From Streptomyces formicae (lineage in GTDB: Bacteria > Actinomycetota > Actinomycetes > Streptomycetales > Streptomycetaceae): DNA of 64,000 bases. The DNA lies in NCBI RefSeq assembly GCF_002556545.1, contig NZ_CP022685.1:3410001-3474000 (forward strand), read 5' to 3'. The translations under genes and the position numbers were made by a program. The notes under the pieces were generated by a model. The model did no database searches. It saw only the letters and a list, made by a program, of their open reading frames with translations, and was not told where the DNA came from. Every line of letters begins with the position of its first letter. Positions within the stretch are counted from its first letter, which is position 1. Below, in pieces: positions 8,836-18,500 of the stretch.

Positions 8836-8845
8836 GGATCCATTG
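8816..8845. promoter_or_regulatory. Direct-repeat operator candidate for the MocR regulator
   Basis: GATCCATTG occurs at 8816-8824 and again at 8837-8845 on the same strand. The start-to-start distance is 21 bp, two helical turns. One copy is inside the first codons of mocR and the other in the 29-bp divergent gap. MocR/GabR/PdxR proteins are known to bind direct repeats. Confidence 0.5.
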
Positions 8846-8864
8846 TGGCGCCAGGGTCGAGCCC

Positions 8865-9470
8865 ATGGAATTTCTGCTCACCTCCCTGGTCGTCTGCGTG
8901 ACTCCCGGTACCGGTGTCCTCTTCACGATCGCGGCCGGCCTCTCCCGGGGCACCCGTGCCGCGGTGATCGCCGCCGTCGGCTGCACGCTCGGCGTCGTAC
9001 CGCACATGATCGCCGCGATCACCGGCCTCGCGGCGCTCCTGAACGCCAGCGCGGTCGCCTTCGAGACCGTCAAGTACCTGGGCGTGGCCTACCTCTTGTA
9101 CATGGCGTGGAGCACGCTGCGGGACAAGAGCGAGCTGACCGCGCAGGCCCCCGGCTCCGAGGAGCCGCGCTCCACGGGCCGCACCATCCTCACCGGCGTA
9201 CTGATCAACATCCTCAACCCGAAGCTCACGCTGTTCTTCCTCGCGTTCCTGCCGCAGTTCGTGGCCGCCGACGAGCCCTACGCGTTCCTGCGCATGACGG
9301 AGCTCAGCGCGTACTTCATGCTGATCACGTTCGTGGTCTTCGTGGCGTACGGACGGTTCGCCGCGGCGATGCGCAGCCGGGTCATCTCCCGCCCGCATGT
9401 GGTGCGTTGGATGCGGCGCACCTTCGCGGTGGCGTTCGCGGCGCTGGGCGCGCGACTGGCGTTCCTGTGA
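8865..9470 (+). CDS. LysE family amino-acid exporter
   Basis: A 201-residue LysE/RhtB-type translocator with about six hydrophobic segments. It starts MEFLLTSLVVCVTPGTGVLF and carries the diagnostic GVLINILNPKLTLFFLAFLPQF-like segment (residues about 106-127). The family exports amino acids or related metabolites across the cytoplasmic membrane. ATG 8865 is chosen because it matches the typical N-terminus; the longer reading from 8700 runs antisense through mocR. The divergent MocR regulator probably controls it; the substrate is unknown. Confidence 0.9.
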   Translation: MEFLLTSLVVCVTPGTGVLFTIAAGLSRGTRAAVIAAVGCTLGVVPHMIAAITGLAALLNASAVAFETVKYLGVAYLLYMAWSTLRDKSELTAQAPGSEEPRSTGRTILTGVLINILNPKLTLFFLAFLPQFVAADEPYAFLRMTELSAYFMLITFVVFVAYGRFAAAMRSRVISRPHVVRWMRRTFAVAFAALGARLAFL

Positions 9471-9490
9471 GGAGCCGACCGCGGCTCGTG

Positions 9491-9510
9491 TGTGACGTCG
9501 TGTGACGTCG
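9491..9510. repeat. Two tandem copies of a 10-bp repeat
   Basis: TGTGACGTCG is repeated perfectly, head to tail, in the gap between the LysE gene and the next isomerase gene. Each copy holds GACGTC. It could be an operator, but no partner regulator is assigned. Confidence 0.4.
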
Positions 9511-9581
9511 TACGTTCCCGTCCCGGTCGGACCGCGGTGAACGGCGCGAGCCCGCTTCCACCGCCACGGACAGGGGCGGGG

Positions 9582-9616
9582 TTGACCCCTGACACGTGCC
9601 GCCTACTGTCGTGGCC
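9582..9616 (+). promoter_or_regulatory. Promoter for leaderless isomerase mRNA
   Basis: TTGACC (9582-9587), a 16-nt spacer, TACTGT (9604-9609), 7 nt, then ATG at 9617. The start site falls on the start codon and there is no Shine-Dalgarno. Confidence 0.6.
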
Positions 9617-10417
9617 ATGAAACTCGCCTTCTCCACCCTCGGCGTCCCGGGGCTCCCCCTGCCCGACGTCCTGCGCCTGGCCACCACCCACGGCTACCAC
9701 GGCGTGGAACTCCGCGCGCACCCCGAAGAGCCCGTCCATCCGGGGCTCGGTCTGGTCGAACGGGCCGATGTGGCCGCCTCGTTCAAGTCGGCGGGCGTCG
9801 AGATCCTCGGCATCGCGGGGTACGCGCAGGTGGCGGCGCCCGGCGACGACGAGCCCGTCCTGGACGAGATCCGCTCGCTCGTCTCGCTCGCCCGCGACCT
9901 CGGCGCCCCCTTCGTCCGCGTCTTCCCCGGCGGCGGCACGGAGCAGAGCGCGGACGAGGCCGACGCGACGGCCGCGAGGCGGCTCGGCACGGCCGCGCGC
10001 CACGCCGCGGACGCGGGCGTACGCATCCTCCTGGAGACGCACGACTCGCACCGCACCGGCGCCGACGTCACCCGGATCCTCGGCACGGTCGGGCACCGGC
10101 AGGTCGGCGCGCTGTGGGACGTGATGCACACGTGGCTGGGCGGCGAGCCCGTCACCGACACGTTCGCCGCGCTGTCGCCGTACCTCGGCTACGTCCAGGT
10201 GAAGGACATCGCGTCGGCCGACGACACGACCCCGCTCCCCCTCGGCACGGGCACCCTGCCGCTCGCCGAGTGCGTGGCCCTCCTCCACCAGGAGAACTGG
10301 GACGGCTGGCTGTGCTGGGAGTACGAGAAGCGCTGGTACGAGGAGGCGGCGCCCCTGTCGGACTCGCTCGGCGCGGGCCGCGAACTCCTGACGCGCCTGG
10401 TGACGCGGACGGACTGA
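9617..10417 (+). CDS. Sugar phosphate isomerase/epimerase (TIM barrel)
   Basis: 266 residues, beginning MKLAFSTLGVPGLPL, which is typical of AP-endonuclease-2-like TIM barrels. Metal-site segments are ILLETHDSH (about 143), WDVMHTW (about 175) and YVQVKDI (about 196). It probably isomerises or epimerises a sugar or cyclitol; the substrate is unknown. ATG 9617 is chosen over the in-frame upstream start because a good promoter ends 7 nt before it. Monocistronic. A second, distinct TIM-barrel isomerase lies at 2885-3721. Confidence 0.88.
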   Translation: MKLAFSTLGVPGLPLPDVLRLATTHGYHGVELRAHPEEPVHPGLGLVERADVAASFKSAGVEILGIAGYAQVAAPGDDEPVLDEIRSLVSLARDLGAPFVRVFPGGGTEQSADEADATAARRLGTAARHAADAGVRILLETHDSHRTGADVTRILGTVGHRQVGALWDVMHTWLGGEPVTDTFAALSPYLGYVQVKDIASADDTTPLPLGTGTLPLAECVALLHQENWDGWLCWEYEKRWYEEAAPLSDSLGAGRELLTRLVTRTD

Positions 10418-10822
10418 GGGGCGGCGTCCCTTCAGGGGTGGCGCCCCGTGCGGGGAGGGGCGGGGGACCGCGCGCCCAGCCCTCACCGGGCCTTCGGGGA
10501 ATGCTCCGCCCCTCTCCGAAAATCAACGTCTCAACGGGAACCCACGAGACATCGCCCCCGTCCAAGCAGCACGCTGCCGGTGAGTCTCCGCAAGGCGGTG
10601 TCGGCATCGCTGCTGGCTGCGAACGCTGACCACCCTCTCCGCCGCCTGCGGCCGGCAGCTCGCCGTCACCGGTGCGCCCCCCTCCAGACAGCGCCGGTGA
10701 CGGCCCCTCCGCACCGGCGTCCCCGGCACCCGTACTCCCTTGACCGGCAGAAAGCTTCGGGATATCCGTAGGGCCTGAAAGAAACTTTCCTGGAGACTCT
10801 CCACCGGCCCGCAGGAGCGCAC
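10418..10822. other. 405-bp intergenic region upstream of GH3 gene
   Basis: No gene is supported. The left part (about 10424-10490) is G-rich and resembles a decayed copy of the intergenic repeat described at 19378. The right part holds an AT-richer promoter region with GAAACTTTC at 10781-10789 and the ribosome-binding site GCAGGAG before the GTG at 10823. Confidence 0.5.
10781..10789. promoter_or_regulatory. GAAACTTTC palindrome (LacI/XlnR-like site)
   Basis: GAAACTTTC is an odd-symmetry palindrome of the GAAA-S-TTTC type associated with LacI-family sugar regulators in Streptomyces. It lies 33 bp before the GH3 start, where a repressor would block transcription. The cognate regulator is not in the neighbourhood. 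Confidence 0.35.
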
Positions 10823-12664
10823 GTGTCCCAGTCCGACGACCTCGACCGCCGCCTGCGGGGGATCATCTCCGGCCTGACCCTGGAGGAGAAGGTCGGTCAG
10901 CTCTTCGTGATGCACGTGTACGGCGAGAGCGCCACCGATCCGGACGCCGCGGACGTGGAGACCAACCTCCGCGAGCTGGGGGTGCGCGACGCAGCCGAGC
11001 TGATCGCCACGTACCGGCTCGGCGGCGTCATCTACTTCGGCTGGGCCCACAACACCCGCTCCCCGCGACAGATCGCGGAGCTCTCCAACGGCATCCAGAA
11101 GGCAGCCGCGGAACAGCCCTCCCGCATCCCCGTGCTGATCTCCGTGGACCAGGAGCACGGCATCGTCGCCCGCGTCGGCGCCCCCGCGACCCTGCTGCCC
11201 GGCGCGATGGCGATCGGCGCGTCGGGGTCGCACGACATGGCCCGCGAGGCCGCCCGCGTCGCGGGCGCCGAGCTGCGCGCCCTCGGCATCCGCCAGGACC
11301 ACGCCCCGGACGCCGACGTGAACGTCGACCCCGCCAACCCCGTCATCGGCGTACGCTCCTTCGGCTCGGACCCCGAGGCGGTCGCCGGATTCGTCACCGC
11401 GCAGATCGAGGGCTACCAGAGCGCGGGCATCGCGACGGCGGCCAAGCACTTTCCCGGGCACGGCGACACCATGGACGACAGCCACACCGAACTGCCGCGC
11501 ATCCACCACACCCGCGAGGAGTGGGACCGCGTCGACGCCCCGCCGTTCCGCGCGGCCGTCGCCGCGGGCGTCGACTCCGTGATGACCGCGCACATCGTGG
11601 TGCCCGCGCTCGACCCTGCCGGGGACCCCGCGACCCTGTCCCGCCCGATCCTGACCGGCGTGCTCCGCGAGGAACTCGGCTACGACGGCGTGATCTCCAC
11701 GGACTCGCTCGCGATGCGCGGCGTACGCACGAAGTACGGCGACGACCGGGTGGCCGTGCTCGCGCTCAAGGCGGGCGTCGACCAGCTCCTGAACCCGCCG
11801 AACCCGAAGGTCGCGTGGGACGCGGTGCTCCGGGCCGTCGCGGACGGCGAGTTGACCGAGGAGCGCATCGAGGAGTCGGTGTTGCGCGTGCTGCGGATGA
11901 AGGCGAAGGTGGGGCTCCTCGACGGCCTCACGGCCGGTGACGGCACCGGCGCCGGGACCACGAGCGAGGAAGTCGACGCCACCGTCGGCGCACCCGGCCA
12001 TCTCGCCACCGCCGACCGCATCGCCGAGGCGACCACGACGCTGCTGCGCGACGACCACGCCCTGCTGCCGCTCTCCCCGCACACGCACCCCGAGATCCTG
12101 GTGGTCGGCGTGGACCCCGGCTCGCCGTCCGGCACGACGGGCCCGCCGACCACGGTGCTCGCCGACGCCCTGACCGGCCTCGGCTTCACCGCGACGGCCC
12201 GCTCCACGGGAACGGCCCCCGACGACACGGCCGTCGAGGAGGCGGTGGTGGCGGCGAAGGGCAAGGACGCGGTCCTCGTGGCGACCTACAACGTGGCGGC
12301 GCGCACCACCGCGCGGGACAACACCCAGGCGGCCAACGCCGCGCTTGACAAGGCGTCGAGGCCGGGCAGGGCCGGGAACTACGCCGCGCCGTCGACCGAC
12401 GGACAGGCCGTCCTCGTCGCCGCGCTCAAGGCCACCGGCGTCCCCGTGATCACGCTCGCCGTCCGCAACCCCCACGACATCGCGCACCTGCCCGACGTGG
12501 ACGCCTCACTCGCCTCGTACTCCTGGACCGACGTCGAACTGCGCGCCGCGGCACGGGTGATCGCGGGCCGCGCGGCGCCCCGGGGCCGACTGCCCGTGCC
12601 GGTGCGGCGGGCGGACGATCCGACGCAGGTGCTGTACCCGGTCGGCCACGGCCTTACGTACTGA
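10823..12664 (+). CDS. GH3 family beta-N-acetylglucosaminidase (NagZ/Nag3-like)
   Basis: 613 residues. An N-terminal GH3 barrel carries the N-acetylhexosaminidase signature KHFPGHGDTMDDSHTELP (about 207-224), whose Asp-His pair acts as general acid/base. The nucleophile Asp lies in VISTDSLAMRGV (near 293). A C-terminal alpha/beta domain (about 390-613) follows, as in Nag3-type enzymes, some of which are phosphorylases. No signal peptide is seen, so it should act on imported GlcNAc oligosaccharides or muropeptides in the cytoplasm. GTG 10823 follows GCAGGAG at 6 nt. Confidence 0.9.
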   Translation: MSQSDDLDRRLRGIISGLTLEEKVGQLFVMHVYGESATDPDAADVETNLRELGVRDAAELIATYRLGGVIYFGWAHNTRSPRQIAELSNGIQKAAAEQPSRIPVLISVDQEHGIVARVGAPATLLPGAMAIGASGSHDMAREAARVAGAELRALGIRQDHAPDADVNVDPANPVIGVRSFGSDPEAVAGFVTAQIEGYQSAGIATAAKHFPGHGDTMDDSHTELPRIHHTREEWDRVDAPPFRAAVAAGVDSVMTAHIVVPALDPAGDPATLSRPILTGVLREELGYDGVISTDSLAMRGVRTKYGDDRVAVLALKAGVDQLLNPPNPKVAWDAVLRAVADGELTEERIEESVLRVLRMKAKVGLLDGLTAGDGTGAGTTSEEVDATVGAPGHLATADRIAEATTTLLRDDHALLPLSPHTHPEILVVGVDPGSPSGTTGPPTTVLADALTGLGFTATARSTGTAPDDTAVEEAVVAAKGKDAVLVATYNVAARTTARDNTQAANAALDKASRPGRAGNYAAPSTDGQAVLVAALKATGVPVITLAVRNPHDIAHLPDVDASLASYSWTDVELRAAARVIAGRAAPRGRLPVPVRRADDPTQVLYPVGHGLTY

Positions 12665-12777
12665 GAGGTACGACGCACTACCGGCGCACCACCCCCAAAC
12701 GACCCGAAGCACCCTGTGCACCTGGCGCGCGCCCGCTCCCCAGGGTCACGCTGGGTACACATATCGGGGGGACTGCC

Positions 12778-13431
12778 ATGCTCGTCTGCACCGCGGCGCG
12801 GCCTCGTGCGGCCTGGGGGACGGTCTGCGCGCTGCTGCTCGCGGGCACGGTCGCGCTGACGGGCTGCCAGAAGTCCGGCGGCTCGGGACCCACCGCGTCC
12901 GGCCGGATCGACGGCACGGCGCCCGCCGCCTCGCGAACCGCCGGGTTCGGCGCGGTGTTCCTCGCCGTCGACGAGTGCAGTTCGCGCGGGCGCGAGACGT
13001 TCACCGAAGTGCCGTGCACCAGCGAGCGGGCCGCCGCGCGGGTCGTCGCGCGCCATGACGGCGAGGTGAAAGAAGGCCCGAAGTGCCCCGCCCGTACGGA
13101 CTTCGTCCTGCACATCAGCGAGAGCAGGCCCGCGGGCGACGAGGACGGCGACGGCGAGGTCCCGCAGGGCTACGCGTGCATGCGGAACCTGGAACCGCCG
13201 CACCCCGGTGATCCGGGGCGCGGCGGCGGGCCGCGGACCCTCGTCGGCGACTGCGTCTACGGCGCGGGGCGCGGCCAGGTGCGGGAGACCGCCTGCGACG
13301 GCTCCGGCAAGCGGGACCCGGAGTACCGGATCACCAGGGCGGTGGCGAAGCGGGCGCTGTGCCCGCCCGCCACACAGCTCTACGTGTCACTGGGCGGCGA
13401 ACGCCCGGTCGGGTGTGCCGTACGGCTCTGA
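12778..13431 (+). CDS. Putative secreted lipoprotein
   Basis: 217 residues with a lipoprotein signal peptide: positive N-terminus, hydrophobic run and lipobox ALTG-C with Cys30. The mature part is rich in Gly/Pro/Arg and has six further cysteines, suggesting disulfides outside the membrane. It has no recognised catalytic domain. The ATG at 12778 follows GGGGGGA at 6 nt. It is convergent with the peptidase gene; its role is unknown. Confidence 0.82.
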   Translation: MLVCTAARPRAAWGTVCALLLAGTVALTGCQKSGGSGPTASGRIDGTAPAASRTAGFGAVFLAVDECSSRGRETFTEVPCTSERAAARVVARHDGEVKEGPKCPARTDFVLHISESRPAGDEDGDGEVPQGYACMRNLEPPHPGDPGRGGGPRTLVGDCVYGAGRGQVRETACDGSGKRDPEYRITRAVAKRALCPPATQLYVSLGGERPVGCAVRL

Positions 13432-13442
13432 GCGGGACCCGA

Positions 13443-13458
13443 CCGGACGCGCGTCCGG
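13443..13458. terminator. Hairpin between convergent genes
   Basis: CCGGAC-GCGC-GTCCGG is a perfect 16-bp palindrome in the 36-bp gap between the convergent lipoprotein and peptidase genes. There is no T-tract. Confidence 0.5.
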
Positions 13459-13467
13459 CCCGGTGGC

Positions 13468-14919
13468 CTACGGCCGCAGCGTCAGCTCCTTGCGCACGTC
13501 GCGCTTGTCGAGCTTCTTGTCGTACGGAGCGAGCGGCTTGCCCGCCTCGGATGCGACCCCGGCCCACGCCTGGATCCGCTGCGTCGCCTTCGCCTTCTCG
13601 TCCGCGACGAGCTGCGAGACCGTCGCGCCGTGGTTGGCGCCGGGCGCCGTGAAGACGTACGAGTCGTGCTTGGCGCCCTTGGCGGGACGGAACTGCTCGG
13701 CGCCCCACGGGTCGAACTCGCCGTACACGTACATCATCCGGTGCGCGTTGTGCCGCACCCACCGGTCCACGTCGCGCATGGCGTGCGGCTTGAACTTCAT
13801 GGGGATCTCGCGGGGCACGAAGTTCCGCGGCGGCTGGTAGCCGTAGCGGCTCAGGTTGCCGAGCCAGGGCTGCTTGATGGAGGGCGAGCCGAGCTCGGTG
13901 CCCGCCTGGTAGTAGTACGGCGTGTAGGTCTCCAGGCCCTGGTCGGCGTAGGAGGACCAACCGCCCACGGCCTCCACGTAGTCGAAGATCTGCTGGTCGC
14001 TCGCGGTCGCCGCGTCCGGGACCTTGCCGCAGGCGGTGGCGGCGGGCTGGTACTGCCAGAAGCCCCAGACCAGGTCGAGCACGACGGCCTCGAAGGCCTT
14101 GTCGAGCGTGCCGATGGTCTTGAAGGTGTAGCCCTGTGCCTCGGCGTAGGCCGCGAACTTCTTCGACAGCGCCTCCCTGCGCACCAGCGCCTCGCGCTGC
14201 ACGTCCTGGAGCTTGGTGCGGCACTGGGCGGGCCCGACCCCGGCGAGGAACGCGTCGTACGCCGAGTCCTCCTTGTCGACCACGTCGTTGGGCGCGACGT
14301 AGGAGACGATGCCGTCCATGTCACGCGGGTAGAAGCGCTCGAAGTACGTGGCGGTCATGCCGCCCTTGGAGGCCCCGGTGGCCAGCCACTTCTTGCCGTA
14401 GACGGGCTTCAGAGCCTTGAAGATGCGGTGCTGGTCGCTGGCGCCCTGCCAGATGTCGAGCTTGCTCCAGTCGGCCGGGTCGGGGCGCGACGGGTTGAAG
14501 AAGCGGTACTCCATGGAGATCTGGTTGCCGTCGACGATCTGCGTCGGCTCGCGCCGGCTCGGGGTCGTCGAGACGTTGTAGCCGCCGGTGTAGAAGACCG
14601 TGGGGCGGCTGGTGTCCTTGTGCAGCACGGTGATCCGCTGCTTGAACGTGCCCTTGGACGGGCGCCGGTGGTCCACCGGCTGGGTGTAGTTCAGGACGAA
14701 GAAGCGGTACCCCGGGTACGGCTTCTCCTCGATCAGGCTCATGCCGGGTATGGCGAGCAGCCTGTCCTTGATGTCGGTACCCGATCGGTCCGAGGTGTCC
14801 GACGTACCTGGGACGCCCGGTTCCGCGGCGGTGGCCGCTCCGGTCGTCGTCGCTCCGGCCGCGCTCATCGTGCCTATCAGCACCACGAGCGACAGCAGCC
14901 ATCTGAGCGCCTTGCGCAT
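13468..14919 (-). CDS. Secreted tripeptidyl aminopeptidase (S37/PS-10 family)
   Basis: 483 residues with a Sec signal peptide (about 1-32). It matches the Streptomyces PS-10 (peptidase S37) type. The N-terminal motif is YRFFVLNYTQPVDH, and the nucleophile elbow GASKGGMTA (serine near residue 195) sits in an alpha/beta-hydrolase fold; an acid (GEFDPWG) and His (PGANHGATV) follow near 405 and 430. Family members release N-terminal tripeptides from secreted proteins. ATG 14919 follows GGGGAGG. Monocistronic, convergent with the lipoprotein gene. Confidence 0.88.
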   Translation of the reverse strand: MRKALRWLLSLVVLIGTMSAAGATTTGAATAAEPGVPGTSDTSDRSGTDIKDRLLAIPGMSLIEEKPYPGYRFFVLNYTQPVDHRRPSKGTFKQRITVLHKDTSRPTVFYTGGYNVSTTPSRREPTQIVDGNQISMEYRFFNPSRPDPADWSKLDIWQGASDQHRIFKALKPVYGKKWLATGASKGGMTATYFERFYPRDMDGIVSYVAPNDVVDKEDSAYDAFLAGVGPAQCRTKLQDVQREALVRREALSKKFAAYAEAQGYTFKTIGTLDKAFEAVVLDLVWGFWQYQPAATACGKVPDAATASDQQIFDYVEAVGGWSSYADQGLETYTPYYYQAGTELGSPSIKQPWLGNLSRYGYQPPRNFVPREIPMKFKPHAMRDVDRWVRHNAHRMMYVYGEFDPWGAEQFRPAKGAKHDSYVFTAPGANHGATVSQLVADEKAKATQRIQAWAGVASEAGKPLAPYDKKLDKRDVRKELTLRP

Positions 14920-15008
14920 GCACCCTCCCCTGTCGACACAGCAATGCCCCGGAACCTAACGGAGCAACTGGGTCCGCACCAGAGGAGATCGAGTGCGTGT
15001 GCGAGGAC

Positions 15009-15416
15009 TCAGCAGAGGATCCAGCCCGAACTGACGCCGCCGCGGCCGATCTTGCCGGTCACCCGGACGCAGCGGTGGCCCGCGTGGACCGTCACCGGAC
15101 CCGCGTGGTGGGTGTAGCGGCCCTTGTCGCGCGCCGGGCGGCTGCCGCGCGCCTGGACGCTGACCGACATCGACGTGCGGGTGCCCGGCCGCTTGGCGAA
15201 GGCGATGGCGCAGAGGTAGCCGCGCGACTTGAAGATCTCGACCCTGCCGGTGCTGAAGGGCAGCGTGCGCACCTTGTGTCCCGCGCAGGCCGCCTTGGCG
15301 GTCTTCTTGACGGGCTTCGCCGAGGCGACGCCGGAGCCCGCGAGGACGAGCAGCACGGCCGAGGCCAGCACGGCGACGCCCAGCGCCGACCGCCGTCGTA
15401 TCCGGCTACCGCTCAC
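15009..15416 (-). CDS. Small secreted cysteine-containing protein
   Basis: 135 residues starting from the GTG at 15416, which has GGAGGGAC about 7 nt upstream. The N-terminus is a Sec signal peptide (arginine cluster, LASAVLLVLAGSGVASA, cleavage near residue 33). The mature basic domain of about 100 residues has four cysteines (ACAGHK, YLCAI, HRCVR, WILC), enough for two disulfides. No known domain is recognised. It is easily missed because it lies inside a long spurious reading that continues into the ABC gene. It lies just downstream of the ABC transporter gene on the same strand. Confidence 0.75.
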   Translation of the reverse strand: MSGSRIRRRSALGVAVLASAVLLVLAGSGVASAKPVKKTAKAACAGHKVRTLPFSTGRVEIFKSRGYLCAIAFAKRPGTRTSMSVSVQARGSRPARDKGRYTHHAGPVTVHAGHRCVRVTGKIGRGGVSSGWILC

Positions 15417-15568
15417 GTATGTCCCTCCCACCCCTGTGGCATCAGCGTACTGATGTACGGACGCCGCCCACAGCCCGCGCGGTTGCGGGCCGCGGGGGCA
15501 TTTTTGCCGCGGAAGGGATACCGCGGAGTAACCCCGACATCGGGACGTCCGCGCCGGACCCCCGCGCC

Positions 15569-18500
15569 TCACGTCGACGCGCTGAGCTCCGGCTCGTCCT
15601 CCCCCACGAACGTCCGCCACAGCCGCGCGTACCGCCCGTCGAGCGCGAGCAGTTCCTCGTGCGTGCCGTCCTCCGCGACCTGCCCCTGGTCCATCACGAC
15701 CACCCGGTCGGCGCGGGCCGCCGTGGTGAGGCGGTGGGCGACCACGAGCGTGGTGCGCTTGCCCGCGATGCGGTCGGTGGCCTGGTTGACCTGCGCCTCG
15801 GTGGCCAGGTCGAGCGCGGCGGTCGCCTCGTCGAGGAGGAGGATGTCCGGGTCGACCAGCTCGGCCCTGGCAAGCGCGATCAGCTGGCGCTGCCCGGCCG
15901 ACAGGTTGCGGCCGCGCTCGCTGACCTCGTGCAGGTAGCCGCCGTCGAGGGTGGCGATCATCTCGTGCGCGCCGACCGCGCGGGCCGCCGCCTCGACCTG
16001 GGCGTCGGTGGCGTCCGGGCGGCCGTAGGCGATGGCGTCCCTGACCGTGCCCGCGAAGAGGTACGCCTCCTGCGGCACGACGCCCAGGCGGTGCCGGTAG
16101 GAGGTCATGTCGAGGTCCCGCAGATCGCTCCCGTCGACGGTGACGCGGCCGCCCGTGGGGTCGTAGAACCGGGCGACGAGCTTGACCAGGGTCGACTTGC
16201 CCGCGCCCGTCTCGCCGACGAAGGCGACGGTCTGGCCCGCGGGGATCCGCAGGCGGATGCCGGTGAGGGCCTCCTCGTCCTCCGCGTACGCGAAGTGCAC
16301 GTCGTCGAAGGCGATGTCGCCGCGGAGCGAGAGGACTTCGAGCGGCTCGTCGGCGGCCTTCGTCGAGGTCGGCTCCTGGAGCAGTTCCTGGATGCGGCCG
16401 AGGGAGACCGTGGCCTGCTGGTAGCCGTCGAAGACCTGCGAGAGCTGCTGCACCGGCGCGAAGAACAGGTCGATGTAGAGCAGGTACGCGACGAGCGCAC
16501 CGGTGGTCAGGGTGCCCGCCTCGACCCGTCCCGCGCCCACGATGAGCACCGCGACGACGGCCACCGACGACAGGAACTGCACGAACGGGAAGTACACGGA
16601 GATCAGCCACTGGCCCCTGATGCGGGCCGCGCGGTAGCTCTCGCTGCCCTCGGCGAACCGCTCGCGGCCCGCCCGCTCGCGCCGGAACGCCTGCACGATG
16701 CGCAGTCCCGCGACCGACTCCTGGAGGTCGGCGTTGACCACGGACACGCGCTCACGGGCCAGTTCGTACGCCTTCACGCTGGACTTGCGGAAGAAGTACG
16801 TGCCGACGACGAGCAGCGGCAGCGTCGCGAAGACCACCAGGGCCAGCTGTACGTCGATGACGAGCAGCGCGACCATGATGCCGAAGAAGGTGACCACGGA
16901 GACGAACGCGGTGACGAGACCGGTCTGGAGGAACGTCGAGAGAGCGTCCACGTCGGTGGTCATCCGGGTCATGATGCGCCCGGTCAGCTCCCGCTCGTAG
17001 TAGTCGAGTCCGAGCCGCTGGAGCTGCGAGAAGATCTTCAGGCGGAGCGAGTAGAGGACCCGCTCGCCGGTGCGTCCCGTCATGCGCAGCTCGCCGGTCT
17101 GGGCGACCCACTGGACGACGACGGCGGCGAGCGCGAGGCCGGAGGCGGCCCAGACGGCGCCGAGCGCGAGCTGGTTGACGCCCTCGTCGATGCCGTGCCG
17201 GATCAGGACGGGGAGCAGCAGCCCCATCCCCGCGTCCACGGTGACGAGCAGCAGGCTCAGGAGCAGCGCCGTGCCGAACCCGGCGAGCAGCCTGCGCAGT
17301 CCGTACGACTCCTCGGGCGTGACGGCCCGCGCCTCGTCGATGCCGGGGGTGTCGACGGCCGGGGGCAGCGCGTCGACCTGGGCGAGGAGCTCGGGCGTCG
17401 ACGGCATCCCGGAGAGCGCGGGGTCCTTGCCGCTCTCGCGGTCGCCGGTCCACAGCGCGGGCGTGATGCCGCGCTCCGCGTCGAACTCGGCGTCGAGCTC
17501 GTCGCGTACGGAGGTGTCCTCGGGCAGGTCGGCGGGGAGCGTGTGGCCCGGGGAGACCCCGCCGAGCTCGTCGGGGTCGGTCAGCAGGCGCCGGTAGAGC
17601 GCGGAGCGCTCCTGGAGCTCCTCGTGCGTGCCGATGTCGGCGAGGCGGCCCTCGTCCAGGACGGCGATGCGGTCGGCGAGGCCGAGGGTGGAGCGGCGGT
17701 GCGCGATGAGGAGGGTGGTGCGGCCCGCCATGACCTGCTTGAGGGCCTCGTGGATCTCGTGCTCGACGCGGGCGTCCACGGCGGAGGTGGCGTCGTCGAG
17801 GACGAGGAGGCGGGGGTCGGTGAGGATGGCGCGGGCGAGCGCGATGCGCTGGCGCTGGCCGCCGGAGAGGGTCAGGCCCTGCTCGCCGACCGTGGTGTCG
17901 TACCCCTCGGGCAGCTCGGATATGAACCGGTCGGCCTGCGCGGCGCGCGCGGCGGTCTCGATCTGCTCCTGGGTCGCCTCCGGGTGGCCGTACGCGATGT
18001 TCGCGCGGATGGTGTCGGAGAAGAGGAAGGAGTCCTCGGGCACCAGGCCGATGGCGGAGCGCAGCGAGTCCAGGGTCAGCTCGCGCACGTCCCGGCCCGC
18101 GATCAGGACGGCGCCGTGCGTCACGTCGTAGAAGCGGGGAAGCAGCAGCGAGACGGTGGACTTGCCGCTGCCCGAGGAGCCGACGACGGCGAGGGTCTCG
18201 CCGGGGGCGATCTGGAAGGAGAGGCCGTCGAGGACCGGCCTGTCCTCCTCGTACGCGAAGGAGACCTCGTCGAACTCGACGGTGGCGGGGGCGTCGGCGG
18301 GCAGCTCCTTCGTGCCGTCCCGCATGCTCGGCTCGGTGTCGATGAGTTCGAGGACGCGCTCGACGCCGGCGCGGGCCTGCTGTCCCACGGTGAGCACCAT
18401 GGCGAGCATCCGCACGGGTCCGACGAGCTGCGCGAGGTAGGTCGAGAAGGCGACGAACGTGCCGAGCGTGATCTCCCCGCGCACCGCGAGCCAGCCGCCG

